From assembly GCA_036927565.1 (NCBI GenBank), contig JAYESD010000008.1, forward strand, positions 123,469,498 through 123,533,497: a stretch of DNA of 64,000 nucleotides, written 5' to 3'. Made by a program: the position numbers and the translations under genes. This DNA is from Tuctoria greenei. Lineage: Eukaryota > Streptophyta > Magnoliopsida > Poales > Poaceae. The notes under the pieces were generated by a model. That model had not been told where the DNA came from. It did not search any database and saw nothing but the letters and a program-made list of their open reading frames with translations. Of the stretch, positions 1-12,360 are shown piece by piece; position 1 is the stretch's first letter; each line of letters opens with the position of its first letter.

Positions 1-2385
1 GCACAAAGGTACCCTCCTTAGTTTGCTTGATTTGCAGTCCCAAAAAGTAAGTGAGTTCACCCATCATACTCATTTCAAATTCGGAACTCATCATTGCTTT
101 AAACTTGGACACAAGATCATGAGAAGCACAACCAAAGATAATATCATCCACATACACTTGAATGAATAATGAGTCATTGCCATGCTTAAGCACAAAAAGA
201 GTTTTATCAACCTTGTCCATGCTAAACTCTTTTTCAAGTAAGAATGTTTTTAACCTATCATACCATGCTCTAGGGGCTTGTTTGAGACCGTACAAGGCTT
301 TGGACAGTTTGTAAACATGATTAGGAAAATCTTGATTTTTAAAACCCGGTGGTTGTTTCACATAAACCTCCTCATCTATGTAGCCATTAAGAAAAGCACT
401 TTTAACATCCATTTGATATAGCTTAAAACCTTTAGATGCAGCAAATCTAACAAAATTCTTATGGCTTCTAATCTAGCAACAGGAGCAAAAGTTTCATCAA
501 AATCTAGACCTTCAACTTGAGTGAAACCTTGAGCAACCAACCTAGCCTTATTCCTAACCACAACCCCATCCTCACTTTGTTTATTTTTAAATACCCATTT
601 AGTTTCGATTAAAGTGTGACCTTGAGGTGGAGGTACAAGTTTCCAAACATTATTTCTTTCAAAATTTTCTAACTCTTCTTGCATGGCAACAATCCAAGAT
701 TCATTAGTGAGTGCGTGTGATATATCTTTGGGTTCAAAAGAAGCAACAAAAGCAGAATGAGCATAAGAGTTTGGATCGCAAAACCTGGACCATGTGACTC
801 ATTCGTGCAAGCTTCCAATCATCTGTTGTAGGTGATGATCTTTGTAAAACCGTAGGGGAACAAATGTCTCACAAGCTTCTTCTTCTTCATGTTCATCACA
901 AATCGATGAGCTTGTGACTTGAGGATGATTTGAATCAGCATTGATGGTTGTCGGTGCTGGTTGAGAATTAACATCCGGAGCTGAACCAAAGTCTTTAGTT
1001 GATGAATTTTTGGGCAGCAGCTCCAATTCTTCCTCATCTTCAACGAAAATGCTCCCCCCCTGAGGATATGGATCTGGACCTGCAATGTTTGAGCTAGTAC
1101 CTGGGCTAGCTTCATCAAAAGACACTTCACAAGTCTCCACAATTTTGTTAGTGTCAAGTAAAAGCACACGATAGCCTCTAGTATGAGATGGATAACCAAG
1201 AAACATGCCATCAATGGATCTAGGTTCAAATTTATCAAGATTACCATGTTTCTTAACAAAGCATTTGCAACCAAAGACCCGAAAGTGTGTAACACTAGGC
1301 CTATGTCCAAATCGGAGCTCATATGGTGTTTTACCTAGCTTAGCACGCAAGAAAACACGATTTGAGACATAAGAAGCGGTTGCTAATGCATCAGCCCAAA
1401 ATTTCCTAGGAGTTTGATATTCATCAAGCATAGTCCTAGCCATCTGAACTAAGGTTCTGTTCTTTCTTTCTACAACACCGTTTTGTTGAGGTACATATGG
1501 TGAAGAAAATTGATGATCTATTCTATTTTCAGCACAAAAGTGATCAAAAGATTGATTTTTAAATTCTGTTCCATTATCACTTCTAATTGCTTTTAAAGAT
1601 CCTGGGTAATCAATTGATAATCTAAGAAATAAAGTTCTAAAGTGACTAAAAACTTCATTCTTAGACGCCATAAAGTAAACCCAAGAGTATCTAGAATAAT
1701 CATCAAAAATCACAAGTACATACCATTTACCTCCGACGGATTGAACACGTGAAGGTCCTACGGTGTCAAGATGCAAAAGTTGACATGGTTCAGTTGTCAT
1801 GTTCATTGTGAGAGGAGTATGTGAACCTGCAACCATCTTAGCATGTCTACAAGAAGAGCACACAATTTCTTTGTCCCCTTTAAGCTTAGGCAGCCCACGT
1901 ATGTGATCAAGAGCACTAACACACGTTAGGTGATCAAAGCCTACGTGACCAAGTCTACGATGCCAAAAATATAGGTCCTTTGAATCATTAGCAACTAGAC
2001 ACCTATGCTTAGAGGAAGACATACCAAAATCAGCTTTAAAAACTCTTCCAAACCGAGACATGTTAAAAATAAGCTCACTATTTGAACTTACAACTTTGCA
2101 GCAGTTTTTATTAAAAATAATTTCCAGATTTTCATCTAGTAATTGTGAAACAGAAATCAAGTTGTATTTCAAATTTTTGACAAGTGCCACATCCTTCAAA
2201 GTGTAGTGATCATTTACTCTAACCTAACCCTTAGCAATTATAGGAGTTGAAGAATTATCTGCAAAAGTAACATTCTCTACACATGACACAAAAGAGAGGG
2301 AGGAGAACCAATCTTTGTTACCAGTCATGTGGCATGAGCAACCTGAATCCACAATCCAAATGTTCTCCTTCCTCAAACGTGTAAC
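1..2385 (-). pseudogene. copia-1 pol: protease, integrase, partial reverse transcriptase
   Basis: The translation shows the aspartic protease motif DSGCSCHM (about 2330-2360), then the GAG-pre-integrase zinc-binding region (WHRRLGH...CSSC). The integrase core follows, with Asp in HLDTVGP, Asp in RSDNGTEF and Glu in QQNGVVERKNRT (799-2199). RT begins near 700; its catalytic YVDD motif is intact around 145-157, and the protein leaves the window at base 1. Breaks are an in-frame TAG at 2224-2226 between protease and the integrase region, and a frameshift near 450-480 just before the RT segment with MDVKSAFLNGY. The polyprotein would process itself, copy RNA and integrate cDNA. Identification as copia pol is secure; the frame breaks are seen directly. 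Confidence 0.92.
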
Positions 2386-4680
2386 CTACATAGAAGCACA
2401 ATACTTCGATGACTCAATACTGGGGTTAGTCAAAAGGCATTTAGGAATCCAGTACTGAGTCACACGACGTGTAGCAGGAAAAACACGCGAAAGCTGAGAC
2501 AAAACAGCAGGTTTATGAGTCAAAGTTTGAGATTTTTTATTCTTAACTACTGACCTATAAGGTGTTACTTGTGTATCACAAAAATCAGTAGCTCTGGAGG
2601 CAAAAACAGAAGGTCCGGAGGTAAACTTTGAATGTTTTTGACTCAAAACAGCAGGTTGTACATTCGGTTCAATATGTGCAGCAAATTTTGCATGAAAGTT
2701 ATGAGATCTAGCAACCATTCTTTCCCTTTTCTGTTGTTTAGCTAGTCTATAACAAAAATCTATGACATGACCATCTCTACCACAGTAGGTACAATGAAAT
2801 TTAACTTTGTGTTCATGTCTAGATGAGCAAACAATATTTTTATTTGAAACCGAATGAGACAACACTCTTGCAGATTTGAAAACCACTTCTTTTTGTTTAG
2901 GAACTGTTTGAATCAAACCACTTCCTAATGACTTTACAATTTTAGGTGGATGTGCCTTAGCATGAGCATGAGAATCAAAACCTAAACCAGTTTTATCTTT
3001 GCAAGACTTGGAAGAATTCAGCAGCAAGTTTAGGTTCTTATTCCCATTACAAAATCGATCTAATGTCCTATGCATGTTATCAAGTTTATCGGACAAATCA
3101 AGGCAATTTTCACATGAAGTTTTTCCTTTTAATTTGCAATTGGAACAATATTTAACTTCATGAGAACGTAAAGCATTATTCAATATTGAAATTTCATTCA
3201 TAGCATCTTTTAGTTTCTTTTCAAGATCATCACAACTAGAACAATGCAAATCAATTGTAGAACAAGAAACATCTTTTAAGTTTCCAATATTAAGTGCAGC
3301 AAGCTTTTTGTTCTTTTCAATTTCAAGTTCATGTTTATCAAGTGTGGAGGTATGTGCACTTCTTAGGGAGGACAGTTGTTCATATATTAAGTCACATGAG
3401 GAACAAGAATCATCACTAGGAATCAAGGATTTCAAACGATTAATTTCAGATTCTAGTGACTCAATTTTAACAGCATTGTCCCTAAGCTTTTTGTCCTTTT
3501 TCTTAACAATAACAGTGGCACGAGAAATAACATCACACATTTCTTCGCAAGTAGGACATACCTCTTCATTATTGCTATTGTGTTCTGCCTCCTCCATACT
3601 TGATCTTGACTTGCCCGCCATGAAGCACAAGTTTGCCAAATCATCTTCATCTTCATCACTTCCAATGTCCATGTCGCTTGAGCCAAGTTCCTGGAGTGCT
3701 GAGATAAAACTGCTCACCAATTGACGTCCTATAAAACCCTTCTTTTTCTTCGTATCTTTTGCAGAGGAGTGCTTCGTTCTTGTTTTCTTTTCATCCCGGG
3801 AAGTAGGACCTAAAAGGTTAGGGCAATCTGAATGAAAATGTCATGTTTTACCACATTCAAACCATCATTGAGGTCCGGAGCTTCCTCTCCTTCTAGTTAT
3901 CACATTTTGCAATGCTTTTGAGAACCGGGTAGAGATGAGCGCTAGCTCCTCCTCTGGAAACTCCTCAATCTGTTCAAGGGTTACAGAGGACAGCAAAGCA
4001 AGTGTACCACAAGATGATGTTTGACCGGAACTAGGCATGTCACGTTGAGAAACACAAGCAATAGACTTGTTGGGGTTCTTACGTGAGATTATGTCAATTT
4101 CATGAGTTTTTAAATTGGAATATAGCACATCTAAAGTAAGTGAACTCATGACAATAGATTCACGAATAGATGTGACTTTCATCTCCCAAATTGACATATC
4201 TAATGCACTTAGCAATTGCTTAGCATTTTCAGCATCTGAAAAATTAACATTGACACTACGCAAGTTGCTGAGAATCTTATTAAAGCGAGCAAAAAGGTCA
4301 TCAATAGACTCATCGGGTTGCATCTTGAAGCGCATGTATTCTTTCTTGAACATGTCTTGTCTTACCTCTTTGATCGTGTTGGATCATTCGTGGTAGTCAC
4401 AAAGTGCTTTCCACACATCGTATGCAGATCGGAGGTGTGCAACACAGTCGAAGTCGCTTTTTGTTAATCCTTGTATGATCAAGTTCCGAGCCATGTTGTT
4501 GTTGTCGACATCTCTCAGATTTGTAGCTGTAACTTGATCGTTTGATGGCACTTCGTAAGGCTTGTATACCTTCTCCCATATTGCAAAGCCTTGTGCCTGG
4601 ATGAAAGCCTACATGCATGCCTTCCAAACCTGAAAATCAATACCAGCGAACACACAAGGTTTGGCAGAGTACTTCTCCAT
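2386..4680 (-). pseudogene. copia-1 gag
   Basis: The reading starts at an ATG at 4680 (MEKYSAKPCVFAG), 48 bases inside the primer site, as expected for gag. TAG at 4609-4611 and TGA at 4384-4386 break the N-terminal part. The capsid-like UBN2 region follows (3865-4353, FKMQPDESIDDLFARFNKIL). A first CCHC knuckle at about 3812-3862 has lost its first Cys (Trp instead) and has a stop in its third spacing. The 2386-3720 stretch is a long acidic, coiled-coil-rich segment with Cys pairs and a second, intact knuckle (CTYCGRDGHVIDFC, about 2760-2800). A TAG then separates it from the protease reading; a similar break occurs in the Sirevirus at 13184-25087. Gag forms the particle and binds RNA. Confidence 0.85.
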
Positions 4681-4728
4681 GATGATTAGTCAAAGACACG
4701 CACAAATCACAAAGATTAGAGCACCGTG

Positions 4729-4740
4729 GCTCTGATACCA
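4729..4740 (-). other. primer binding site, initiator Met-tRNA type
   Basis: On the minus strand this reads TGGTATCAGAGC, two bases inside the LTR end. This is the standard plant copia site complementary to the 3' end of initiator tRNA-Met. It fixes the orientation of copia-1 and marks the LTR boundary at 4743. Confidence 0.9.
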
Positions 4741-4742
4741 AT

Positions 4743-4783
4743 TGTAGGATCGAATAGCACATGAAAAGCTACCAGAGGGGGGG
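4743..4783 (-). repeat. truncated 5' LTR of copia-1
   Basis: The plus strand begins TGTAGGATCGA and closely matches the first ~40 bases of the complete solo LTR at 6929-8550. The match stops after a G-run at about 4783, where gypsy-type sequence starts. The remaining ~1.6 kb of LTR is missing. Confidence 0.85.
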
Positions 4784-6928
4784 TCCGGAGCTACCTGAAG
4801 GCGAGTCTGGGTACCAACCCTCAGGCACGGAACCTCAAGGCGAGATGCTGGAGGATCAACCTCCTTCAAACGAAGGAGTAACTGCTGCTGAACAAGAAGA
4901 TACAGACCCCTCTAGGAGGGTCCGGGTCACTCTAGAGGAAGCTCCGGGTTCCTTCAGCAGGGACCAAGAAATTCTAGAAGAAGATTCGGGACCCTCCAGT
5001 AAGGTCCGGGTCGATGGAGAGGAAGCTTCGGGTCCTTCTGAAAGGGTTCGGACCATCCAACACCCTGTATACTTCATTAGTGAAGTACTCCACGACGCCA
5101 AAACAAGATACATTGAGGTGCATAAACTGCTTTACGCAGGTCTTATTGCCTCAAGAAAGCTTCGTCATTACTTCCAATCCCACAAAATCTCAGTGGTAAC
5201 CTCTTTTCCACTGCGTGCAATTTTGCATAACCCTAATTCTACTGGGAATATTGCAAAGTGGGCAGCGGAGCTGGTAGAATTCGATCTAGAATTTGTGTCG
5301 AGACAAGCAATTAAAAGTCAAGCATTGGTTGACTTTGTGGCGGAGTGGACTCCCTCTCCATCAAACCCTAGGGGCCACAATGAGCAGAAACTAGAGCTCA
5401 GAGTTCCGGTATTCACTGAGCCTCACTGGACCCTATGCTTCGATGGCTCCGTGCAGAAGCAGGGGGAAGGAGCTGGAATCCTTCTCCTAACTCCGACCAG
5501 AGAGAAGGCCAAGTACATAGTACACCTTGATTTCAAGGCAACCAACAATATGGCGGAGTATGAAGTCCTCATCTATGGACTCAAGGTGGCACTATCTTAT
5601 GGTGTAAAACAGCTGTTGGTTAAGGGAGATTCACAACTCATCATCAAACAAGTGTAAGGTGAATGCTCCTGCAACAACTCAATTAGCTGCTTATCTCCTT
5701 GAAGTCCAAAGGCTTCAGAAGGAGAACTCTCAACGAAAGCCTCAACCGGAGCTCCGGCTCCTAACGAAATATTCGTCCGGAGGTTATCAAAACCAACAGC
5801 TCAACCTGCTAAACTGAGCGAAGGGGGAAAGACCAGCACCTCGAAGCTGACGATCCCGGTGGCCCTGTTACCATGGCATTCGCCAAGGGTCGTAGGTGCT
5901 GCCAGAAGCTCCGAGCAACCCAGCACGCAAGACTCAAAAGCTCAAGTTAGCTCTGATGCATGGATCTCGGAGATCCGGAGCTACTTTAAAGGCAATATCC
6001 TTCCTGAAGACAGTGTATCTGCTGACCGGATTGTCAGTTTGGCTAAAAGATACACGTTGGTAGAAGAGGATCTCTACCGACGCGGTGACAACGGTATCCT
6101 AATGCGGTGCATTGCAAGGGAAGAAGGCCGCGATCTCCTCACGGAAATCCATGGAGGCGAGTGCGGGAACCACGCATCTTCTTGCACACTGGTTGGTAAA
6201 GCCTTCCAGCATGACTTTTACTAGCCTACAACACTTCAGGATGTGGTTGAGGTAGTGAAAAAATGTGAAGCATGTTAGTTTCATGCCAAATAGATTCGTA
6301 CACCAGCTCAATCACTACAAATGATACCTCCTACATGGCCATTCGCTGTGTGGGGCATGGACATCTTGGGACCTTTCCCAAAAGCCGTCGGAGGTTACAG
6401 GTTCCTATATGTCGCCATCGACAAATTCACCAAGTGGGCGGAAGCAACTCCAGTAGTAACAATCAACAAACAATCAGCAATCAAGTTCTTGAAGTCCATT
6501 ATATGCAGATTTGGAGTTCCAAACAAAGTCATAACTGACAACGGAACTCAATTGACAAGTACTGCATTCCAAGAATATTGCGAAGACCTAGACATTCAAC
6601 TTAGCTACGCTTCAGTAGCTCATCCAGCAAGCAATGGCCAAGCCGAGAGAGCAAACATAGAAATCTTAAAAGGACTCGAGACGCGCACATACGAGCGCTT
6701 GAAAAAGCACGGAGCTAACTGGATTGAAGAGCTTCCATCCACATTATGGGCGAATAGGACAACACCTAATCGGTCAACTGTGGAGACTCCATTCTTCTTG
6801 GTGTACGAAGCTGAAGCAGTCCTTCCTCCGGAGATCACCTTGGGGTCCCTCTGGGTTCGGACCTTCGACGAAGCCATACAGGACAAGTTCTGGCGTGAAG
6901 AACTTGACCTCGTCGATGAGGGAAGGTG

Positions 6929-8550
6929 TGTAGGATCGAAGAGCACGTGAAAATATACCAGTGGGGGGTGAATGGTAGATTTAAAAATCTTACGCAGCGG
7001 AAACAATTAAACCCCAACCCCTTTGGCAGAAAAATGATCTGTTAAAGAAATCGTGTGTGAGACTAATCTAAATATGTTTCACCATGAAAAAGTGATAGAT
7101 ATCAGAGAGAATCAAGTCACGAAGACAACACAATAAGAATCACTCAAATCCGTCGAGAAAAACTCAAGTTATGATTGAAAGATCAAACAAAGGTCAATCT
7201 GCCTTACCAGAGAAAAAAAAACAGTTCTGGAACGCTGCAAAGAAACTCGTGTAAATCATAGACCATAAATCCAATGACCGTGAAATTTTGAAAGCAGATA
7301 GATAATCAAGTTGTGAAGACAACCCAAAAGGAATCACGTTAATTGGATCTGTAAAACTAGAGTTATGATAAAACTACCAACGAAAGGTAGTGCTGTCCAG
7401 AAACTCGACGAGTAAAACTTGTCTGGAACAAGTCGGACGAACAAGGCACAAAAGTTCCTTCAAACTACGAATTTTATTCAATAGAACACAAGAAGAACAG
7501 CCCCCAAGTCGTGAACCACGAGCTCTGGGCTCCCTTGCTTATATAACCAGCTCGAAAGCCAACTCAACTCAAATCAGGAACCTAATCCTACTCTGTTCAC
7601 GAATCGTAACTTTCCATAACTGCTTAGGATTCTTCTATACGCAGATAGAAGCAATCTTAAGACTTCCAAACACCTTAGAAACGTATCCCACATTCCTAAA
7701 CAACTCAAATTTGTGACCCACACGAAACCCTATCATAACCAACTCAAATCTTTCCATTTTTTAGTCAAACCCGACTCAGCCGCAGCCTGAGTCCATAACC
7801 TAGTCGGTTGGACCTTTCCTACCAACTCTTTACATCCACATCTCTTCATCACATCTCGGAACCATGTAGCCATGTCCATGCACTTCTTGCACACGTGCAA
7901 ACATCTTCCAATGACGTCCACGATACCTTCACATGCATTGTTCTTGATTCAATCATGCTGCGCAACCTCCTGATCAGCTCAACCACAATTCCTCCTGAAT
8001 TTGGTTGTTGGAACCTCATCTCCTCCCTGAGACTAGTCCAATGGATCCCATCACCAGCCATGTCTTGAACTCAAGCAACACCTGCACATGAATAAACAAC
8101 CAATCCATACGAGCCCAAGTCCTCGACTTGACTCAAGTTAGTTCCAAACACAATACCTTACGTGAGAACCTCACATAAGCATGTTGCAAAACCACAGTAA
8201 CACGATATCATCTATGTCAACCAAAAACGCACCAAAGACTTAGCAAATGAATACTAAGCAATCTTTCCAGAGATGTAAAGCAAGTACGAAACATTGCAAA
8301 TGAAAATCAGAAGCATTGCGGTCAAGTTCCGGACCTTGCCAGAGCAACTCGGACCTTGAGTCGGAGCTAACAAAAGCTAGTAGAACCTAGCGCCAGAACC
8401 TACCAAAACTAGTATAATCAAGCTCCCGCCAGAGCTTACAAAACTAGCAGGAACTTAATAAAAAGGTGTTTTGGTGATATTCAAAACTTTTATCGTCAAA
8501 GCAAGTGTATTCACTACAAGCCAATGTATTCAGCACACATAGGTCTTACA
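6929..8550 (-). repeat. solo copia LTR with perfect 5-bp target duplication
   Basis: A 1622-bp unit begins TGTAGGATCG and ends TCTTACA on the plus strand. It is flanked on both sides by AGGTG (6924-6928 and 8551-8555). Its start matches the LTR of copia-1, so it is the same or a sister family, inserted in minus orientation. No internal copia sequence is present, so it is a solo LTR left by LTR-LTR recombination. Removing it and one AGGTG rejoins the gypsy integrase reading. Confidence 0.95.
7539..7546 (-). promoter_or_regulatory. TATA box of the solo LTR
   Basis: TTATATAA lies in minus orientation within the LTR, upstream of GC-richer sequence where transcription would start. This is inference from position and composition. 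Confidence 0.45.
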
Positions 8551-8822
8551 AGGTGTCAAGCAGCTGTTCGGAATGCATGTTATCGCCAAGCGCTCCGGCG
8601 CTATCATCAAAGGCATGTGCGTGACCGACAGCTTGAAGAAGGCGACCTGGTGCTCCGGAAGATACTAACTCGCGAAGGGATGAACAAACTTTCCCCCAGT
8701 TGGGAGGGTCATTTCTGAGTCATTAAAGTATCCCGACCAGGTGCGTTCGCTTGGCAACTAAGGATGGGATCCCACTTCCCAATCCTTGGAACATCAAGCA
8801 CCTTCATAAGTTTTATGCTTAG

Positions 8823-9969
8823 AATCACGGCGGTGAGTCTGTAATTACACAAAATGCATGTTGTAGAGTCATGATACAGAGACGAGCAAGTCCTCCGCGA
8901 GAACATCCGGACCCCTTCGGGAGGGTTCGGGAAGTTCAAGTAACACTTGACACAGTCACAACACTAAAAGTGTAACTACTTGCTCTGGGCTAGCACAAGA
9001 TGTATAGCACATTTAGCTTGGTCCAACACCCTAAGTGTGTCCTTGTCTCCCCTGTTATTCGGACCTATAATGAAAGGCATTGTTGTGTGAAAATAGACTC
9101 CACGTGCATTTACCTTTTGTGCAAGGCTCAATATATCAAATTATTTTTACTCCGCTTGTCTATAATAAAGTTGTGCAAATCTTTTTGAACTTTGTTTCAA
9201 GTAATTCACATGCATTAAAAGCCTTATTGATAGTCTTTTTGGATCTTAACATTGCTACATAGTCTACTTTCCTGAACGCCAAGCCAACATAGGTCCGAAG
9301 TGCGCTATTGACTTAGCCTGGTCCTGCACCCTAAGTATGCTGCTCTAACTACACCTCGGAAGGCCTTAGTAGGGTGAGTACTAAAAAGGCATGTAGATCT
9401 AAAAAGATTATATCAAAATGCTCATTATCATGCTAAGTTTCTTCGGGCTCAAAGTTCAAATAAGAACAATAAGCCACAACCAATTTATAGACAGGAGGAC
9501 GAATTTTACTTTTTCTCTTGCCTTTAATGTGCAGGAAAAGCAAAAATTCATAGTGATGGTGGACGATGCCGGAGCTACTAAGCTTCGACATCTCCCAAGA
9601 TAGGTTCACCATCAATGTCTAATATGTTGACACCGGAGCTACCAAGCTCCGACCATTCCGGGGGGCCTGTCTTCGACGCTTCAAAATTGAAGAATTCGGA
9701 CTTAAAATCTACAAGTGCGAAGCAACCAAGTCATCAACATACTTTCATAACCTTTGGTACATGTACACACTTCAACTGTACACATGTACCAGGGGGCCAA
9801 CAAGATACGACACGGTATATTGAAGACAAAAGTGAAATTGAAGGCAGAAAGGAGGATTTCATTAATTTGAGATACTGGATTACAAAATGGGGAGAGTACA
9901 GTAGAAGGCAATAGGAAGAAAGCCCTAGCTACTGGAGGACCTAAGACCTGCGGAAGAATGAAGCTACTT
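8823..9969. other. post-pol spacer of the Tat element, no gene seen
   Basis: Non-coding sequence lies between the end of pol and the antisense gene. It contains scattered CCGGAGCT-type motifs and AT-rich stretches near 9090-9260 and 9420-9530. Short open frames here show no family resemblance and I do not call them. Confidence 0.5.
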
Positions 9970-12360
9970 TTTGGGCAACTTCTCGGACGCTGGCTTTGGC
10001 GGCGTCTTCCTCTTCAGCAACGGGACCTTCGAGCACCAGGTCCAATGGGAATTGGGGATCTTAGCTTACATAACACGTCTGCACGTATTCCGCGATGTTT
10101 GTAGCCAAAGTTATCCCCTCTGTCTCCAGCTGATCCGCGATGACGTCGCCCATCGCTTCAAATTTGCCGCCAGCACCGTTGAGGGCCACCAGTGCTCGGT
10201 CCAGATCCAGCTCTGGGTTGTCCGAACGTACTGGACTGAAACCCAGCGGTGTCAGTGCATCATTCGCCCGCCCTAGGAAGTCCCACACTTGAATAGCTTC
10301 GGTCTCCTTCAGGCTCCGCAGCTCCTCCGGTGACTTCCGGGCAGCCGCAAGCTCCGAACCTTCACGGGCAAGGCGCTCATCCAACTTAGCATGCTATTGC
10401 AAGCTCTCAGCAACTTGTTTTTTCCGGCCGGTTAGCTCCGTCTCCCGGAGGTGGATGCGGTTCCGCCTTTCATCAAGGTCTTTCTCCCTGCCTTTAACTC
10501 TCTCCTCCCTAGCGGCAACGTCAGACTATCTTTTTGAGAGCTCTTGCCCCACCTTCCAGTTCTTCTTCCTCTCTTCCTCCTTCCATAGATCCAACTTTTT
10601 GTTGCGATCTGCCAAATTTTTCTCACCCAGAGTCAACTTCTGGGTGACCTCCGCCTCTCTCCTCACCACATCCTCCTGCTGCCCCAAGAGATTTTCCTCC
10701 CTCGCCTCCAGGTCCGCTCGATGCTTCAGGAGAGTTTCATTCAATTCAGCAACTTTTTATAACACTCGTCAGCAGCGTCACGTCTCTCCTTAGCTTGCTC
10801 CAGGATTTCACTGGAGTTAGCATCGAGAGCTCGGATGGCGGCCTCCTTCTCTTCCATTAACTTATCCCAGTACTCTAACCGGGCTTTCTCCCCTTTGATC
10901 CACTCCTTCTGGTCAGCTAGCCTCGTCTGAGCAATCTTGGTCTCAAAATGGAGTCTGTTGCGCCAACGCCTCAAGGTGTTGCGCTCCTCCTCCAAGGCTT
11001 TGCTCTCATGATCGAAGGTAAGCTAGACCTGCCGAAGACTTGAGCAGGCGTTGTATATGGACAACGCCAGAGGGATAGGTTCTGGGCCTGCTGGGACCAT
11101 TTCCGCAAGCTCAAAAGGGTTTTTCATCACAAAAATGGGTCCCACTCTACAATAGTGGTCCCCTGTACTCCCGCAGCGCTAGAGCCGCTCTCCTGGAACC
11201 CTTCAGCGGCAACAGAAGAACCCGCTGGGGGAACATCCACGTCCAAAGAAGTTGAAGGCGCCGCTTCCAGGTCTTCAGTTGATGGCTCCGAAGTCAGGGG
11301 ACCTGTCGCCATTTCTTCGTGCTGCTCTGGCTCCAGCCGAGATACCTCCGGGACCACCACCTCTGGAGCAGCAACCGAAGCTTCGACTGATGCCTCAACC
11401 ACTGCTGGCTCAGGCTCAAGCACAGTGACCACCTCTGGCACAGCCGCCGGGCTACCAACCACCTCCGGCTCAGCCGTCGGACCCTCTACTACCTCCGCCT
11501 CAGCCGCCAGATCTTCAACCATTTCCAGCACGAGGGTCGGAGCTTGGGTGATTTCCCACTCAATAGCTGGGGCTTCAACTACTTCTGGCTCATCAGCCTG
11601 GACTTCAGCAACTTCTGGCTCGGAAGCCGGAACTTCTGGCATCACCGGTGCTGGAGCATCAGCCTCCACCGCCAGGGGTACATCTTCAACTTCTCTCCTG
11701 CGGTCCGGTGCTTCCACAGGAGCTTCGGGTGAGGACTCCGAGTCCAAGCTCACGACAGCTGGCACCGGAGCTGCCGCGACTCCCGCCTCCGCTTGACGAG
11801 GAGAATTAGTGATGGAAGCCGGAGCTTCGGCAGGTGCAGCCCCAGCTGTTGCAACAAGTGCTGAAGCTCCGGGTCCTTTCTTTGACACCCTAAAAATAAA
11901 GGGAAGAGAAAAATAAAGACACATCCAAAATCAAGACTAGTATTTTAGGGTGAGCAATCAATGCTTACCTCGGGATGCTACCACCCCAGTTGCCTCAGAA
12001 CCTTTTCTTCAGAGGCCCGGAGCTAGAGCCCACCAAATCCGGTGAGACAACTGCTTCGGACCTCAGTTGAGGAACATTCGCAGCCACCAGAGTTCTTTCG
12101 GCCGGAGCTTCCCTTCACCGGGAAGAACTCCCGGACTTGGAGCTTCTAGCCGGCACTGAGGCCGGCATCGACTCCATGGAGCTTACGCCTCTTGAAGACG
12201 TTTGCACCAGAGCAGGAGTAGCTACAGAAGAGCTCCCCCTCCGGGGAGAAGCAGCCGTTGTGGAAGGAGCAGGTCTGACGGACCTCCCATCAGTGTGCTT
12301 CAACTTCCTCTTCCGGCTGTAGGGCTCAGCTGGTTCTTTGCCCTTGCCCTTGCCGAAAAC
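9970..12360 (-). pseudogene. Tat antisense gene, C-terminal part (proline/alanine-rich then coiled coil)
   Basis: This continues the minus-strand reading from 33407-34470 across the nested insertion. From 12360 downward it has a basic/serine-rich segment (KGKGKEPAEPYSRKRKLK). A GT-AG intron (11890-11968) follows. Next comes a long Ala/Pro/Glu/Val-rich tract with repeated PEVV-like units (about 11150-11885), then heptad-rich coiled coil (about 10430-11010, EEERNTLRRWRNRLHFETKI) and a conserved-looking C-terminus (10061-10384). Stops and frameshifts interrupt it (for example near 12110, 11127, 10740 and 10525). Antisense coiled-coil ORFs are known after pol in Grande/Tat-like elements; function unknown. 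The reading-frame continuity across the insertion supports one ancestral gene. Confidence 0.72.
11890..11968 (-). other. 79-bp intron in the Tat antisense gene
   Basis: On the minus strand the donor reads GAG|GTAAGC and the acceptor reads TTTATTTTTAG|GG after a U-rich tract. Splicing joins the reading SIPR to VSKKGPGAS. A 79-bp, AT-rich intron is typical of plants. Boundaries are predicted from sequence only. Confidence 0.65.

Larger units (their letters stand above)
1..4783 (-). mobile_element. Ty1/copia retrotransposon, Sirevirus-like, incomplete (copia-1)
   Basis: Reading on the minus strand from 4783: a 41-bp piece of LTR, a Met-tRNA-type primer binding site, gag, protease, integrase and the start of reverse transcriptase, then the window edge. 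Protease-integrase-RT order is diagnostic of Ty1/copia. A long gag with two zinc knuckles and a coiled, acidic middle suggests the Sirevirus group; that lineage call is inference. All coding parts carry stops or frameshifts, so this copy is dead. The LTR is cut at 4783, where gypsy-derived sequence begins abruptly. Confidence 0.9.
4784..8822 (+). pseudogene. Tat gypsy pol: RNase H, second RNase H, integrase (split by solo LTR)
   Basis: The first segment carries the RT-associated RNase H (HPVYFISEVLHDAKTRY...RKLRHYFQ), then a second archaeal-type RNase H (CFDGSVQKQGEGAG...NMAEYE...KGDSQLIIKQ, about 5440-5655). A frameshift follows at about 5655. The integrase HHCC region (about 6150-6280) and the core follow, with Asp in GMDILGPF, Asp in ITDNGTQ and Glu in NGQAERAN. 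Stops lie at 6222, 6276 and 6291. A copia LTR splits the reading at 6928. It resumes at 8551 with the C-terminal region (RRYHQRHVRDRQLEEGDLVL) and ends near 8822 after another TGA at 8716-8718. Upstream of RNase H is a run of repeated Gly-Pro-Ser/Val-Arg units. Domain calls are firm; the protein is non-functional. Confidence 0.88.

Noticed and set aside
4729..4740. tRNA gene fragment (Met)
   Set aside because: Only the 12-base primer-site complement is present at each such place (also 14648, 56558), with no cloverleaf around it.
5014..5199. Second reading frame overlapping Tat RNase H
   Set aside because: Shadow of the pol frame with no own features.
11155..11796. Long plus-strand Ser/Thr/Ala/Gly-rich open frame
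   Set aside because: It lies opposite the Ala/Pro/Glu/Val-rich part of the Tat antisense gene and mirrors its repeats; composition is an artefact of GC-rich DNA.
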